DNA of 19,779 nucleotides from an uncultured Roseburia sp. (lineage in GTDB: Bacteria > Bacillota > Clostridia > Lachnospirales > Lachnospiraceae). Location of the stretch: NCBI GenBank assembly GCA_910587865.1, contig CAJUNX010000029.1:1-19779 (forward strand). Reading direction: 5' to 3'. The notes under the pieces were generated by a model, which was not told the origin of the DNA, did no database searches, and was given only the letters and a program-made list of their open reading frames with translations. Every line of letters begins with the position of its first letter. Position 1 is the first letter of the stretch. The position numbers were made by a program, and so were the translations under genes. Positions 1 to 7,322 of this stretch are shown in pieces.

Positions 1-49
1 AATCATTGGATATGCTTAATTCTTCCCATTTTGTCTGCTTTGTTTCCAT
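1..49 (-). CDS. 5' end of an Rpn-like PD-(D/E)XK nuclease/transposase gene (partial)
   Basis: Only the first 16 codons lie in the window; the gene continues past the left edge. The peptide begins METKQTKWEELSISND, which resembles the N-terminus of Rpn-family recombination-promoting nucleases (the WEELTIxNDFMF pattern). This is recognition from a short stretch, so the family call is tentative. The start is supported by an AGGAGA just upstream, although it is closer to the ATG than usual, and by a clear promoter further upstream (134-162). An in-frame ATG 33 bases upstream (position 82) is an alternative start without a ribosome binding site. If correct, this is a selfish or accessory nuclease gene at the border of the window. 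Confidence 0.45.
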   Translation of the reverse strand, partial: METKQTKWEELSISND

Positions 50-133
50 GTCTCCTATTTTATCCACCTGCTTTCTTTCCATAAACTACTGCCGGCAAAT
101 GTGTATTTTTCAAAATCCATAATATCTATTTCT

Positions 134-162
134 ATTATACACAGCCTTCCGGCAAATTACAA
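134..162 (-). promoter_or_regulatory. Sigma-A type promoter for the left-edge gene
   Basis: On the minus strand TTGTAA (157-162) is followed by a 17-base spacer and a perfect TATAAT (134-139). It lies about 85 bases upstream of the ATG at 49, so it leaves an untranslated leader. Confidence 0.65.
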
Positions 163-329
163 TAAGCCAAGAACCTGTCTCCCGGCATTTTTTCCGCTCT
201 TTGTTGTAAAAGACTTTCTCCTTTACAGCATTTTCTTTTAATATCCAGTGTTCCAGTTGCCACACATAATATGTAATCTTATTTTTAGAACCATCTTTGA
301 GTGAATCTTAACTATAACTCCATAATATG

Positions 330-363
330 AACCCCATGAAAGCCGCCTGACTCCCATGGGGTT
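330..363 (-). terminator. Stem-loop downstream of rlmH
   Basis: AACCCCATG (330-338) and CATGGGGTT (355-363) form a perfect 9-bp stem with a 16-base loop, about 55 bases after the rlmH stop. The T-tract after the stem on the minus strand is poor (TTCATATTA). A T-rich stretch sits on the other side, so it may act weakly or in both directions. Terminator function is inferred. Confidence 0.5.
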
Positions 364-418
364 AAAAATATAACTCTTATTCTCTTTTATTTCTAAGAAC
401 ATCTGTTCCTTTTCGCCT

Positions 419-910
419 TTACTTATGATATGGTTCCTTCCGCATAATCCGGTATGCCCGGTAAATCTGTTCCAGCAGAATCACCCGCATCAGCTGATGC
501 GGGAATGTCATCTTCGAAAAACTGATATTCTGATCGGCCATGGAAAGCAGTTCTTCCGACATGCCGAGCGAACCGCCGATCAGAAATACGATATGGCTGG
601 TTCCGCTGACGCCAAGCCGCTCGATCTGCCCGGAAAACGCCACGGAATCCATCTGCCGACCGTTGATGGTAAGCGCAAAAAGATGACAGCCCTCACTCCG
701 GTACGCTTCGATGCGGGCGCGCATGCGCGCTCCTTCCTTTTCCAGAATCTGAGCCGTCTGTGCCGCGCCGGCATTTTCCGGAGTGCGCTCGTCCGCCACT
801 TCGACAATTTCCAGCCGGCAGTATCTCCCCAGACGTTTCGCATATTCGCTGACAGCCTCCCGGTAAAACGCTTCTTTTATTTTTCCGACGCACAGGATTG
901 TAATCTTCAT
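419..910 (-). CDS. rlmH: 23S rRNA (pseudouridine-1915-N3) methyltransferase RlmH
   Basis: A 163-residue SPOUT-class methyltransferase that methylates N3 of pseudouridine 1915 in helix 69 of 23S rRNA, with S-adenosylmethionine as donor, on assembled ribosomes. The protein has the family N-terminus MKITILCVGKIKE, the cofactor-knot glycine segment around IVFLIGGSLG, and the C-terminal tail SKMTFPHQLMRVILLEQIYRAYRI with the final YHK typical of RlmH. The length matches the family (about 155-160). I place the start at 910, not the in-frame ATG at 931, because the conserved protein begins there and GGGGGA lies a few bases upstream. The start codon overlaps the stop of a small upstream remnant frame (ATGA), so translation is probably coupled. 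Confidence 0.95.
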   Translation of the reverse strand: MKITILCVGKIKEAFYREAVSEYAKRLGRYCRLEIVEVADERTPENAGAAQTAQILEKEGARMRARIEAYRSEGCHLFALTINGRQMDSVAFSGQIERLGVSGTSHIVFLIGGSLGMSEELLSMADQNISFSKMTFPHQLMRVILLEQIYRAYRIMRKEPYHK

Positions 911-1029
911 ATTCGTCCCCCGCCCAAACATACATATTCATCCTGCGCATCCGTTCCGTCATAAAGAGCGGGACTCATCCACTTTTCAGATACAAGCCAG
1001 TTTCCAGGATTGACACCTTTTACATACAT
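907..1029 (-). pseudogene. N-terminal remnant of a GH5-type glycoside hydrolase, joined to rlmH
   Basis: A 40-codon open frame with a strong ribosome binding site (AAGGAGGA, about 10 bases before the ATG). It starts MYVKGVNPGNWLVSEKWMSP and continues through a GTDAQDEYVC segment. This closely matches the N-terminus of GH5-type exo-glucanase/cellulase proteins (KGVNLGNWLVLEKWMSP... GTDAEDEY). After that cysteine the resemblance ends, and the frame stops at TGA overlapping the rlmH ATG as ATGA. A normal GH5 enzyme would have more than 300 residues, so the catalytic domain is missing. I read it as the 5' end of a deleted gene whose expression signals now lead into rlmH. It could be kept as a small leader peptide. 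The family call is recognition from about 33 residues. Confidence 0.6.
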
Positions 1030-1075
1030 ACGATATGTTCCTCCTTCTGCCGTCCGGTTTTATCTCTTCTTTTAC

Positions 1076-1104
1076 AGAGTACCGGAAAGGGCAGCGGATT
1101 GCAA
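1076..1104 (-). promoter_or_regulatory. Promoter for the GH5 remnant and rlmH
   Basis: TTGCAA (1099-1104), a 17-base spacer and TACTCT (1076-1081) on the minus strand, upstream of the remnant's ribosome binding site. It probably drives rlmH now. The -10 match is partial. Confidence 0.4.
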
Positions 1105-1107
1105 GAT

Positions 1108-1119
1108 AAACATATGTTT
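1108..1119. promoter_or_regulatory. Perfect 12-bp palindrome, possible operator
   Basis: AAACATATGTTT is a perfect palindrome immediately upstream of the candidate -35 of the GH5 remnant/rlmH promoter. Its position suits a regulator binding site left from the lost gene's control region. The same half-site (AACATAT) appears in two other promoter regions of the window. A chance match in AT-rich DNA is possible. Confidence 0.3.
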
Positions 1120-1170
1120 TGGCTTTCTGAACGTTTCGGATTGTCCCGCTCTGTTTCTTCTGTATCGGTT

Positions 1171-2538
1171 TTAGTACGCGCCCTGTGTGAGCATGGCGTC
1201 GGCCACCTTTTCAAATCCCGCGATATTGGCGCCCGCCACGAGATTGTACCCGAGACCGTAGCGCTCCGCCGCATCCACGGAATTTTTATAGATGTTTTTC
1301 ATCGCAGCCTTCAGCCTGGAATCCACCTCTTCGCTGCTCCAGGAGAGACGCTGGCTGTTCTGGCTCATCTCAAGCCCGGACACGCAGACGCCTCCCGCAT
1401 TGACGGCCTTTGACGGCGCTACGATGATCTGCTTCTGCCCCTCCAGGTACTCGAGCGCGGCAGATGTAGTCGGCATGTTTGCCACCTCAATATAATATTT
1501 CGTGCCGTTCGCCGCAATCTGCTTTACATCCTCAAGATCCACCTCGTTCTGGGTCGCGCACGGCATCGCGATATCCGCCGCAACCTCCCAGGGGCGTTTT
1601 CCAGGATAAAACGGAACGCCAAACCGCTCTGCGTAATCTTCCGCCCGGTCGCGCCTGGATGCCCTCATCTCTAACAGATAATTCATTTTCTCCTCCGTCA
1701 CGATTCCGTCTTTATCGTAAATATATCCGTCCGGTCCGGAAATTGTCAGCGGGATACCTCCGAGCTCCACGATTTTTTTGACGGCGCCCCATGCGACATT
1801 TCCGAAACCGGAGAGTGCAAAGGTTTTTCCTTTGATCTCCTCGTTTTCATGCGCCAGCACCTCACTGGTATAGTAAACCGCCCCGTAGCCGGTAGCCTCC
1901 GGGCGGATCAGGGATCCTCCGTATGCGAGCGGTTTTCCCGTGATCACACCGTTTTCAAATGCAATGCGGATCCTTTTATACTGCCCGAACAGGTAGCCGA
2001 TCTCACGCGCGCCCACACCGATATCACCGGCCGGCACATCGGTATTCGAACCGATATAGTGATGAAGCCCTGTCATAAAGGACTGGCAGAACCGCATCAC
2101 CTCATTGTCGCTCTTTCCGACCGGATTAAAATCGGAACCGCCCTTTGCGCCGCCCATCGGCAGCCCGGTCAGAGAATTTTTAAACGTCTGCTCAAATCCC
2201 AGGAAAAACATGATGCTGGGATTTACCGTCGAGTGAAAGCGAAGACCTCCCTTGTACGGTCCGATCGCAGAATTAAACTGCACGCGGTAGCCGCGGTTGA
2301 TCTGGGTATAGCCGTTGTCATCGACCCAGGCAACCCGGAACGAGATAAAACGGTCCGGCTCGATCATGCGCGTTAAAATATCCGCCCTGATATATTCCGG
2401 ATGTGCTTCGATCACCTTCTCCAGCGAACCGTACACATCCGTGACGCACTGTAAAAATTCCTTCTTTTCCCCGTCCCTGCGCCGCGCCGTCTCTATCACG
2501 GCGTCGATGTATTCTCCTGCACTTGTATAGTTTTTCAT
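1171..2538 (-). CDS. gdhA: Glutamate dehydrogenase (hexameric type, probably NADP-specific)
   Basis: A 455-residue enzyme catalysing reversible reductive amination of 2-oxoglutarate to glutamate, linking ammonia, glutamate and carbon metabolism. The N-terminal Glu/Leu/Phe dehydrogenase dimerisation domain holds GPYKGGLRFH (K96 region) and PMGGAKGGSDF with the catalytic lysine at about K132, and PAGDIGVGAREIG with the catalytic aspartate at about D172. The nucleotide-binding domain has GFGNVAWG at 244-251. The length matches bacterial NADP-GDH (about 445-455). Coenzyme preference cannot be proved by eye. GAGGAG precedes the start. The gene lies 33 bases after the broken decarboxylase frame and appears to be the last gene of the aminotransferase unit. 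Confidence 0.95.
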   Translation of the reverse strand: MKNYTSAGEYIDAVIETARRRDGEKKEFLQCVTDVYGSLEKVIEAHPEYIRADILTRMIEPDRFISFRVAWVDDNGYTQINRGYRVQFNSAIGPYKGGLRFHSTVNPSIMFFLGFEQTFKNSLTGLPMGGAKGGSDFNPVGKSDNEVMRFCQSFMTGLHHYIGSNTDVPAGDIGVGAREIGYLFGQYKRIRIAFENGVITGKPLAYGGSLIRPEATGYGAVYYTSEVLAHENEEIKGKTFALSGFGNVAWGAVKKIVELGGIPLTISGPDGYIYDKDGIVTEEKMNYLLEMRASRRDRAEDYAERFGVPFYPGKRPWEVAADIAMPCATQNEVDLEDVKQIAANGTKYYIEVANMPTTSAALEYLEGQKQIIVAPSKAVNAGGVCVSGLEMSQNSQRLSWSSEEVDSRLKAAMKNIYKNSVDAAERYGLGYNLVAGANIAGFEKVADAMLTQGAY

Positions 2539-2571
2539 TGCAGCTCTTCTCCTCAGAATTATTTTTGTATC

Positions 2572-3408
2572 CTATTTCCAGTCCGTCGTGTAATCGTGCA
2601 GAACCTCAGCCCCGTCAAAGGTATATCCGTTGCGGAACCAGTATGCGCCGATGATCCCGCCCGACGGCGCCAGCGGCATGTGCTCCTCTAAGTCGGAGGG
2701 GAGGAATGTAAGTTCTCCGCTGCCGGCCCATGCAACGGGATCGGACTGTTTATTTACCGCGCCGAGCCGGACCAGCTCACAGACGGACGGCTTCGCCCCC
2801 GGCACAAGGCTCGGGAAATGACGCAGATGGATCAGCGGAAGCCCCATCGGCTTCGGGAGTTCGGACGGATTGATCTGCCGCTCGATCGTCAGCGTGCCCC
2901 TGATCAGCCGCTCGCCGTGTGACGCGACCGTCCCGGTCAGCTTTACGCCCGGCCCTGCCTTCGGCATACCGGGGTTGTACGGGTTATAATCCGTGATGCT
3001 GATCTGGCCAAGCTTTTTGGGGAAGCCCATCGCCCAGCCCCTCGCCATCGTGAAATCATTGTCCACCCAGATCGGAAGGCAGATCTGCGCTTCCTGTCCG
3101 TTATAGTGACAGCCGGTCTAGATCGCGGCCTCCTTATACTGTGTTCGTTCCGGGTTCGTGTAAGCCAGCTCCTTATGATCCTCCCACACGGACCACCATC
3201 TGCTGAACGCCACATATGCGATATCCGGGTGCTCCTTACTTAAGGTAAGCGGCTCTGGAATCCACTTTGCCAGCGCATCGGGATCGGTGCGGTATGCGAT
3301 ATTCAGATACTCTGTGCCGTAATGCCATGGAAAATTGCCCAGCAGGGAACAGGTTCCCTCCGGGGACAGCGGGTAGCAGAACCCTTTCAGATCAGTAATC
3401 TTTGCCAT
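2572..3408 (-). pseudogene. Acetoacetate decarboxylase-family gene interrupted by an in-frame TAG
   Basis: Codons 1-96 (from 3408) and codons 98-278 lie in the same frame over 837 bases, separated only by one TAG at 3118-3120. The encoded protein resembles the acetoacetate decarboxylase family (ADC): it has an RGWAMGFPKKLG segment whose lysine pair (about K131/K132) matches the Schiff-base lysine region. That active site lies after the stop, so the 96-residue product would be inactive. An internal GTG at 3066 (codon 115) could begin a 164-residue C-terminal piece, but no convincing ribosome binding site is seen. The gene's own terminal stop is also TAG, which argues against TAG being read as an amino acid. 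The start has a strong AAGGAGA. It sits 33 bases after the aminotransferase and 33 bases before gdhA. A sequencing error is the main alternative. Confidence 0.85.
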
Positions 3409-3441
3409 AAATCTTCTCCTTTATCAGAACGTCTCTGTTCG

Positions 3442-4548
3442 TTACAGCTCGCCTTTGCCGCGCAGATCCTTTACCGCGTTTACAAGTGTCTCATTCTGGA
3501 TATGCGTGCCGATGGAAATCCGTGCAAACGGGAAATCACCCCGGATCATCACCTTGTAGGGAAGCAGCTTAAAGTACAGATCCTGGCAGGAGCAGCCGAA
3601 ATCCACATAGATAAAGTTCGCCTGTGAATCATACACCGTGTATCCCATGGCACGGAACTCCTCTGTCAGATAAGCGCGCTCCTTTTGGTTGCTGCTTACC
3701 GTCTTCTCGCGGAATTCCTCATCGTCGAGCGCTGCGATCGCCCCTTCGATCCCGATATTGCTCAGCGAGCGGGCCGCCATCGCCTTGTTCATCAGTCCGA
3801 TAATCTCCGGGCAGGCCAGCGCATAGCCGAGACGGATCGCCGCCATCCCGTAGGTCTTTGAGAAGGTACGCACCACAATCATATTCGGCTGCTCCTCTAA
3901 CCTGGAAACCATCGTCGTCTTTTCCGGGTCGTCCGTGAAATCAATATAAGCCTCGTCGACTACCACGATGACATCCTTCGGGAATTTCTGAATAAACGCG
4001 TACAGTTCGTCGCCCGGGATGCAGGTGCTCGTCGGATTATTCGGATTGCAGACGAAGACAAGGCGCGTCTTCTCCGTCACAGCGTTTAACACAGCCTCCA
4101 TATCCATTTTCATGTCCTCTGCACGGGACGGGACGTCGACGATCACGCCTTCATTTTTATACACAATATAGTAATACGGCGGATACGCCGGGGATGTGAT
4201 GATGCACTCGTCGCCCGGTTTGATGAATGCCTCCCCCGCAAACGCCAGCGCATTTGCCGCTCCACATGTGATCATAATATTGTCAGAAAGCAGGTTATGT
4301 TTCTTCGCAATCTTGTCCTTTAAGACATTATCGCGCGTGGAATCCGGGTACAGGTAACCGTCCTTCAAGGCGCCGGCCATCGCCTCAAGCGCTTTCGGCG
4401 ACACCCCGTAGGGATTCTCATTGGATGCGAGCTTATAGATCTCGTCCAGCCCGTACTCCTCCTTTGCTGCCTTCATGGAAATCCCGACCGGGATCACCGT
4501 GGACGGCGCTTTCTTTAACGCATAATTTTTTGCCAGATGTTCAAACAT
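3442..4548 (-). CDS. PLP-dependent aminotransferase, histidinol-phosphate aminotransferase-like
   Basis: A 368-residue fold-type I class I/II aminotransferase. Visible features are the N-terminal LASNENPYG motif (residues 40-48), NPNNPTS around N171, VVDEAYIDF with D198 and Y201 contacting the PLP ring, and TFSKTYGMAAIRLGY with the internal-aldimine lysine K231 and R239. An arginine near the end (about R343) would hold the substrate carboxylate. These match the HisC subgroup. No other his gene is nearby and the neighbours are a decarboxylase-family frame and gdhA. The true substrate may therefore be another amino or keto acid, with glutamate/2-oxoglutarate regenerated by GDH. It is the first gene of the unit. 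Two GA-rich ribosome binding elements precede the ATG. Confidence 0.85.
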   Translation of the reverse strand: MFEHLAKNYALKKAPSTVIPVGISMKAAKEEYGLDEIYKLASNENPYGVSPKALEAMAGALKDGYLYPDSTRDNVLKDKIAKKHNLLSDNIMITCGAANALAFAGEAFIKPGDECIITSPAYPPYYYIVYKNEGVIVDVPSRAEDMKMDMEAVLNAVTEKTRLVFVCNPNNPTSTCIPGDELYAFIQKFPKDVIVVVDEAYIDFTDDPEKTTMVSRLEEQPNMIVVRTFSKTYGMAAIRLGYALACPEIIGLMNKAMAARSLSNIGIEGAIAALDDEEFREKTVSSNQKERAYLTEEFRAMGYTVYDSQANFIYVDFGCSCQDLYFKLLPYKVMIRGDFPFARISIGTHIQNETLVNAVKDLRGKGEL

Positions 4549-4592
4549 ATCTCCTCTCTCCTCTTCTGTGATACTGTTTTCCTGTCATTTGG

Positions 4593-4621
4593 ATTTTATC
4601 ACCCCTTTTATGATATGTCAA
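4593..4621 (-). promoter_or_regulatory. Strong promoter of the aminotransferase-ADC-gdhA unit
   Basis: On the minus strand TTGACA (4616-4621), a 17-base spacer and TAAAAT (4593-4598), about 45 bases upstream of the aminotransferase start. It is a near-consensus sigma-A promoter within the divergent region. Confidence 0.75.
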
Positions 4622-4698
4622 CTCGTTTTGATCATAAACTTATCATTAATTATTAATAATACCATCATCTATTCTGCAAAACACGGCTAAATCACGCC

Positions 4699-4731
4699 AT
4701 AACATATTGACAAACATACCATATATGTTAT
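4699..4731 (+). promoter_or_regulatory. Promoter of the ICL/PEP-mutase-like gene with overlapping inverted repeats
   Basis: TTGACA (4707-4712), a 16-base spacer and TATAGT (4729-4734) on the plus strand. A perfect 9-bp inverted repeat, ATAACATAT (4699-4707) and ATATGTTAT (4723-4731), flanks the spacer and overlaps both boxes. A third half-site, AACATA (4713-4718), faces TATGTT (4724-4729). This arrangement suits repressor binding. The DeoR-type regulator encoded downstream (5796-6599) is one candidate, but nothing in the sequence proves the link. Confidence 0.6.
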
Positions 4732-4785
4732 AGTAAAGTCATAATTATCAAAACATTCCCAAAACAGAAAGGAGAATATCCCAGA

Positions 4786-5721
4786 ATGAGTATCAGAGAA
4801 AAAAGAGTATCCTTTAAGGAGCTGCTGGCAAAAGAAAAGGGTGTGCTGGCTCCCTGCGTGTTTGATTCCGCCTCCGCAAGAGTCGCTTATATGGCCGGTT
4901 TTAAGGCAATCTGCTTAAGCGGGGCCGAGCTTTCCATGGCGATGGACGGGCTTCCCGATCTCGGAATCTTAAGTCTTCCGGAGCTTGAGTGGATCGTCAG
5001 CCGGATCACGGAAAACTGCCCGCTTCCGATCATCGTGGACGCGGAGGACGGATTCGGCGGACCGCAGAATGTATATCGCACCTGTAAACGCCTGGCTGCT
5101 GCGGGCGCTGCCGCCATTCTGATGGAGGACGAGTCAGAGCCTGGTTTTGCAAAGGGAGTGGTGGAGAAGAATATCATTCCGAAGGAGGAATATATCGCGA
5201 AGGTACGCGCTGCCAAAGCGGCACTCGAAGGAACCGACTGCATCTTCATCGCGCGCACCAATGTGCTGATTGACACGGAGGAAGGCTTTGCGGACGCGAT
5301 CGACCGCTGCCGCGGATCGCTTGAGGCAGGAGCGGATATGCTGTTAATCAATCAGTTAAAGACGATCGAGCAGGCGGAGCGGATCGCAAAGGAATTCCCG
5401 GATGTGTGGAAAATGTTCCCGGATATCAACCAGTCCGTGAAGCAGCCGACCATGAACGCGGCCGATCTCTATCCCCTGGGCTTTAACCTGGTGACCATGC
5501 ACTTTATGATGAAGGGATCCATGGTCGGTATGCTCAACTACGCGCTGCGTGTGGCGGAGGAGCAGAACAATGTTTATCCGCGCGACGATATGCCTTACAA
5601 TATCTCCGGTCAGAGCGCACAGCCCTTCTACCCGGTACAGGAGTGGCTTGATCTGGAGGAAAGCTTCTCCGGCATTCACAACACGTTCTGGGGCGGTAAG
5701 CCTGACCTGACAAAGAGATAA
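4786..5721 (+). CDS. Isocitrate lyase/PEP mutase superfamily enzyme, substrate unknown
   Basis: A 311-residue (beta/alpha)8-barrel protein like methylisocitrate lyase, PEP mutase and oxaloacetate decarboxylase-type enzymes, which act on the C-C or P-C bonds of 2-oxo or 2-hydroxy acids with Mg2+. Visible are PCVFDSASARVAYMAGF near residues 23-39, the metal-binding DAEDGFGG at 85-92 (D85, D88), an acidic pair within LMEDES (112-117) and ARTN at 156-159. The flexible-loop KKCGH motif with the catalytic cysteine of isocitrate and methylisocitrate lyases is replaced by a segment reading GFAKGVVEKNIIP (120-132), with no cysteine. A classic isocitrate or methylisocitrate lyase role is therefore unlikely. 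AAAGGAG lies 11 bases before the start. It diverges from the aminotransferase unit. Confidence 0.85.
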   Translation: MSIREKRVSFKELLAKEKGVLAPCVFDSASARVAYMAGFKAICLSGAELSMAMDGLPDLGILSLPELEWIVSRITENCPLPIIVDAEDGFGGPQNVYRTCKRLAAAGAAAILMEDESEPGFAKGVVEKNIIPKEEYIAKVRAAKAALEGTDCIFIARTNVLIDTEEGFADAIDRCRGSLEAGADMLLINQLKTIEQAERIAKEFPDVWKMFPDINQSVKQPTMNAADLYPLGFNLVTMHFMMKGSMVGMLNYALRVAEEQNNVYPRDDMPYNISGQSAQPFYPVQEWLDLEESFSGIHNTFWGGKPDLTKR

Positions 5722-5727
5722 ACACAA

Positions 5728-5792
5728 ATGCCGGGATTCTGACGCCATACGTTTTACATAGCACAAAAACACATGGTCCAAAATCCCGGCAT
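5728..5792. terminator. Long inverted repeat between convergent genes
   Basis: ATGCCGGGATT (5728-5738) and AATCCCGGCAT (5782-5792) form a perfect 11-bp stem. A second helix inside (GCCAT 5744-5748 with ATGGT 5773-5777, one wobble) would extend it. It fills the gap between two converging genes almost exactly, so a bidirectional terminator is likely. The remaining loop is long and neither side has a clean T-run, so a small repeat element is the alternative. Confidence 0.5.
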
Positions 5793-5795
5793 CAT

Positions 5796-6599
5796 TTAAT
5801 AGTAATTTTCTTCCTGCGGGATATCTCCTCCCGCAGGGCATTCATACAGCTTCACGTGATACCGCTCGAAGTAATCCTTCCACTCATCCGGCACGACCTC
5901 ATCCGTAAACAGTGTATCGATCACGTCAAAATCGCAGAGATGCGCAAACGACACCCTGCCGAACTTGCTGTGATCCGCCAGCAGACAGGTCTGTTCCGCA
6001 CAGGCGATGACCGTCTTTTTTAAATCGGCGACACGCTCGTCCGAAACGCCGAGTCCCCTTGCCATATCAAAGGATTTGCAGGAAAAAAAGGCGCGGTCCA
6101 CCTGAAAACGCCGCAGATACTCCGCTGCCGTCGGCCCCAGAAACGCTTCCTCCTTTGGATCATAGCGTCCCCCGACTGCAATCAGCTGAATCGTTTTGCT
6201 CTTTGAGAGACAGTTGATCACCGCCAGCGAATTGGTCAGCACGGTAATATTGAGATCCATCAGATCCGCACACATGTGAAATACGGTATCGGAATTGTCC
6301 AGAAAAATCGTATCCCCTGACTTCATAAATTTCACAGCCCGCCTGGCCAGCCTGGCCTTTCCCTCCGAAAATACGCTGTCCAGAAGCTGCTTTGACGGCA
6401 GGGCGGAAGTCCGTTTTTTTAACGTCGCGCCGCCGTACACCTTATTTAAAAAACCCTCCTCCGCCAGCGCGTCAAAATCCCGTCTGGCCGTCTCCACACT
6501 GATGTGAAACTTCTCCATCACCTCGTTGATCGTGATATTCTCTTTTTCCAGCAGCATCGCGCGGATCGCTTCCCGTCGCTGCACCAGCAGTAGCCTCAT
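5796..6599 (-). CDS. DeoR/GlpR-family transcriptional regulator
   Basis: A 267-residue cytoplasmic regulator. The N-terminal winged helix-turn-helix covers about residues 5-60, with the VETARRDFDALAEEG segment typical of the DeoR recognition helix. The effector domain shows GDTIFLDNSDTV (94-105), TNSLAVINCL, AVGGRYDP and the LADHSKFG segment. DeoR-type proteins usually sense sugar phosphates or related phosphorylated metabolites and repress nearby operons. GGAGGGAG precedes the ATG. It follows the Uma2-like gene by 30 bases and converges on the ICL-like gene, whose promoter carries inverted repeats that it could bind (inference). Confidence 0.9.
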   Translation of the reverse strand: MRLLLVQRREAIRAMLLEKENITINEVMEKFHISVETARRDFDALAEEGFLNKVYGGATLKKRTSALPSKQLLDSVFSEGKARLARRAVKFMKSGDTIFLDNSDTVFHMCADLMDLNITVLTNSLAVINCLSKSKTIQLIAVGGRYDPKEEAFLGPTAAEYLRRFQVDRAFFSCKSFDMARGLGVSDERVADLKKTVIACAEQTCLLADHSKFGRVSFAHLCDFDVIDTLFTDEVVPDEWKDYFERYHVKLYECPAGGDIPQEENYY

Positions 6600-6629
6600 C
6601 TGTCTCCCTCCCGCAACCTTTATCCTGAC

Positions 6630-7217
6630 TCAAAAGACTTCCTGTCCGGCAAACACTTTCGTCAGTTCGACAAAACACCCGTCCAGCACATTCACCTTTG
6701 CCACATCGTCCCTCTGCCAGACTTCATGTGTCTGAAAAATGCCGTCTTCCGTCCGGAGCATAACACGAACCGTCCTGTTTTCCGGATCCACAATCCAGTA
6801 TTCCTTCACTCCGGCTCTCTGATACAGGTTCAGTTTTACAAGCTGGTCATGCCGTTGAGTGGACGCAGACAGAACTTCGACAATCAGGTCCGGTGCTCCC
6901 TTACATCCGTATCGATCCAGTTTACTTTTGTCGCAGACAACGCAAAGGTCGGGTTCCACCACCGTATCCACTTCTTCCGGCCGGCTGCCATCCTGCTCAA
7001 ACAGACGGACGCTAAACGGAGCCGGATAAACCCTGCATGGCTTTCCCTCCAGATAATTGCCAAGCTGGCGTCCGATCTCAAAGCAGATTTCCTGATGAAT
7101 CCTGGATGGGGCAGCCATCAGAAACGCTTTGCCATTTATAAGCTCAATCCGTTCATTTTCGTTCCACGTGAGCGCATCCGCAAATGTATATCGCAATTCT
7201 TCCGCCGGTAATGCCAT
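6630..7217 (-). CDS. Uma2-family (DUF820) putative PD-(D/E)XK nuclease
   Basis: A 195-residue protein of the Uma2 family, which has a restriction-endonuclease-like fold; its biological role is mostly unknown. Visible are ELINGKAFLMAAPS (25-38), VVEPDLCVVCD with D90, GAPDLIVEVLS with E114, a lysine at about K128, and KEYWIVDPENRTV (138-150). These are the conserved family blocks and candidate active-site residues. The length is normal. GGGGAGGA precedes the ATG with good spacing. It is the first gene of a two-gene unit with the DeoR-type regulator. Confidence 0.88.
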   Translation of the reverse strand: MALPAEELRYTFADALTWNENERIELINGKAFLMAAPSRIHQEICFEIGRQLGNYLEGKPCRVYPAPFSVRLFEQDGSRPEEVDTVVEPDLCVVCDKSKLDRYGCKGAPDLIVEVLSASTQRHDQLVKLNLYQRAGVKEYWIVDPENRTVRVMLRTEDGIFQTHEVWQRDDVAKVNVLDGCFVELTKVFAGQEVF

Positions 7218-7252
7218 AGATGTTTCCTCCCCATTCGTCGTCTGATACAGAT

Positions 7253-7282
7253 ATTATAATCCGAACCGGGTGAAAAAAACAA
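7253..7282 (-). promoter_or_regulatory. Promoter of the Uma2-deoR unit
   Basis: On the minus strand TTGTTT (7277-7282), an 18-base spacer and a perfect TATAAT (7253-7258), about 35 bases upstream of the Uma2 start. Confidence 0.6.
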
Positions 7283-7322
7283 GCGGCAAAGACATAAAAT
7301 CAGGAAGACAAACATCAGCACA

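Larger units (their letters stand above)
50..418. other. AT-rich intergenic region with no gene seen
   Basis: These roughly 370 bases separate the left-edge gene from rlmH. They hold the leader and promoter of the left-edge gene (50-162) and a stem-loop after rlmH (330-363). Between about 163 and 329 I see only AT-rich sequence, with no open frame that has a ribosome binding site and no repeat that I can support. Confidence 0.6.

Noticed and set aside
425..964. Plus-strand 179-codon frame over rlmH
   Set aside because: Antisense to the clear rlmH gene and without family features.
3118..3120. TAG in the decarboxylase gene as a pyrrolysine or other recoded codon
   Set aside because: The same gene ends in TAG, as do the dppA, dppB, dppC and both pepD-like genes, so TAG acts as a stop; no pylT/pylS-type gene is in the window.
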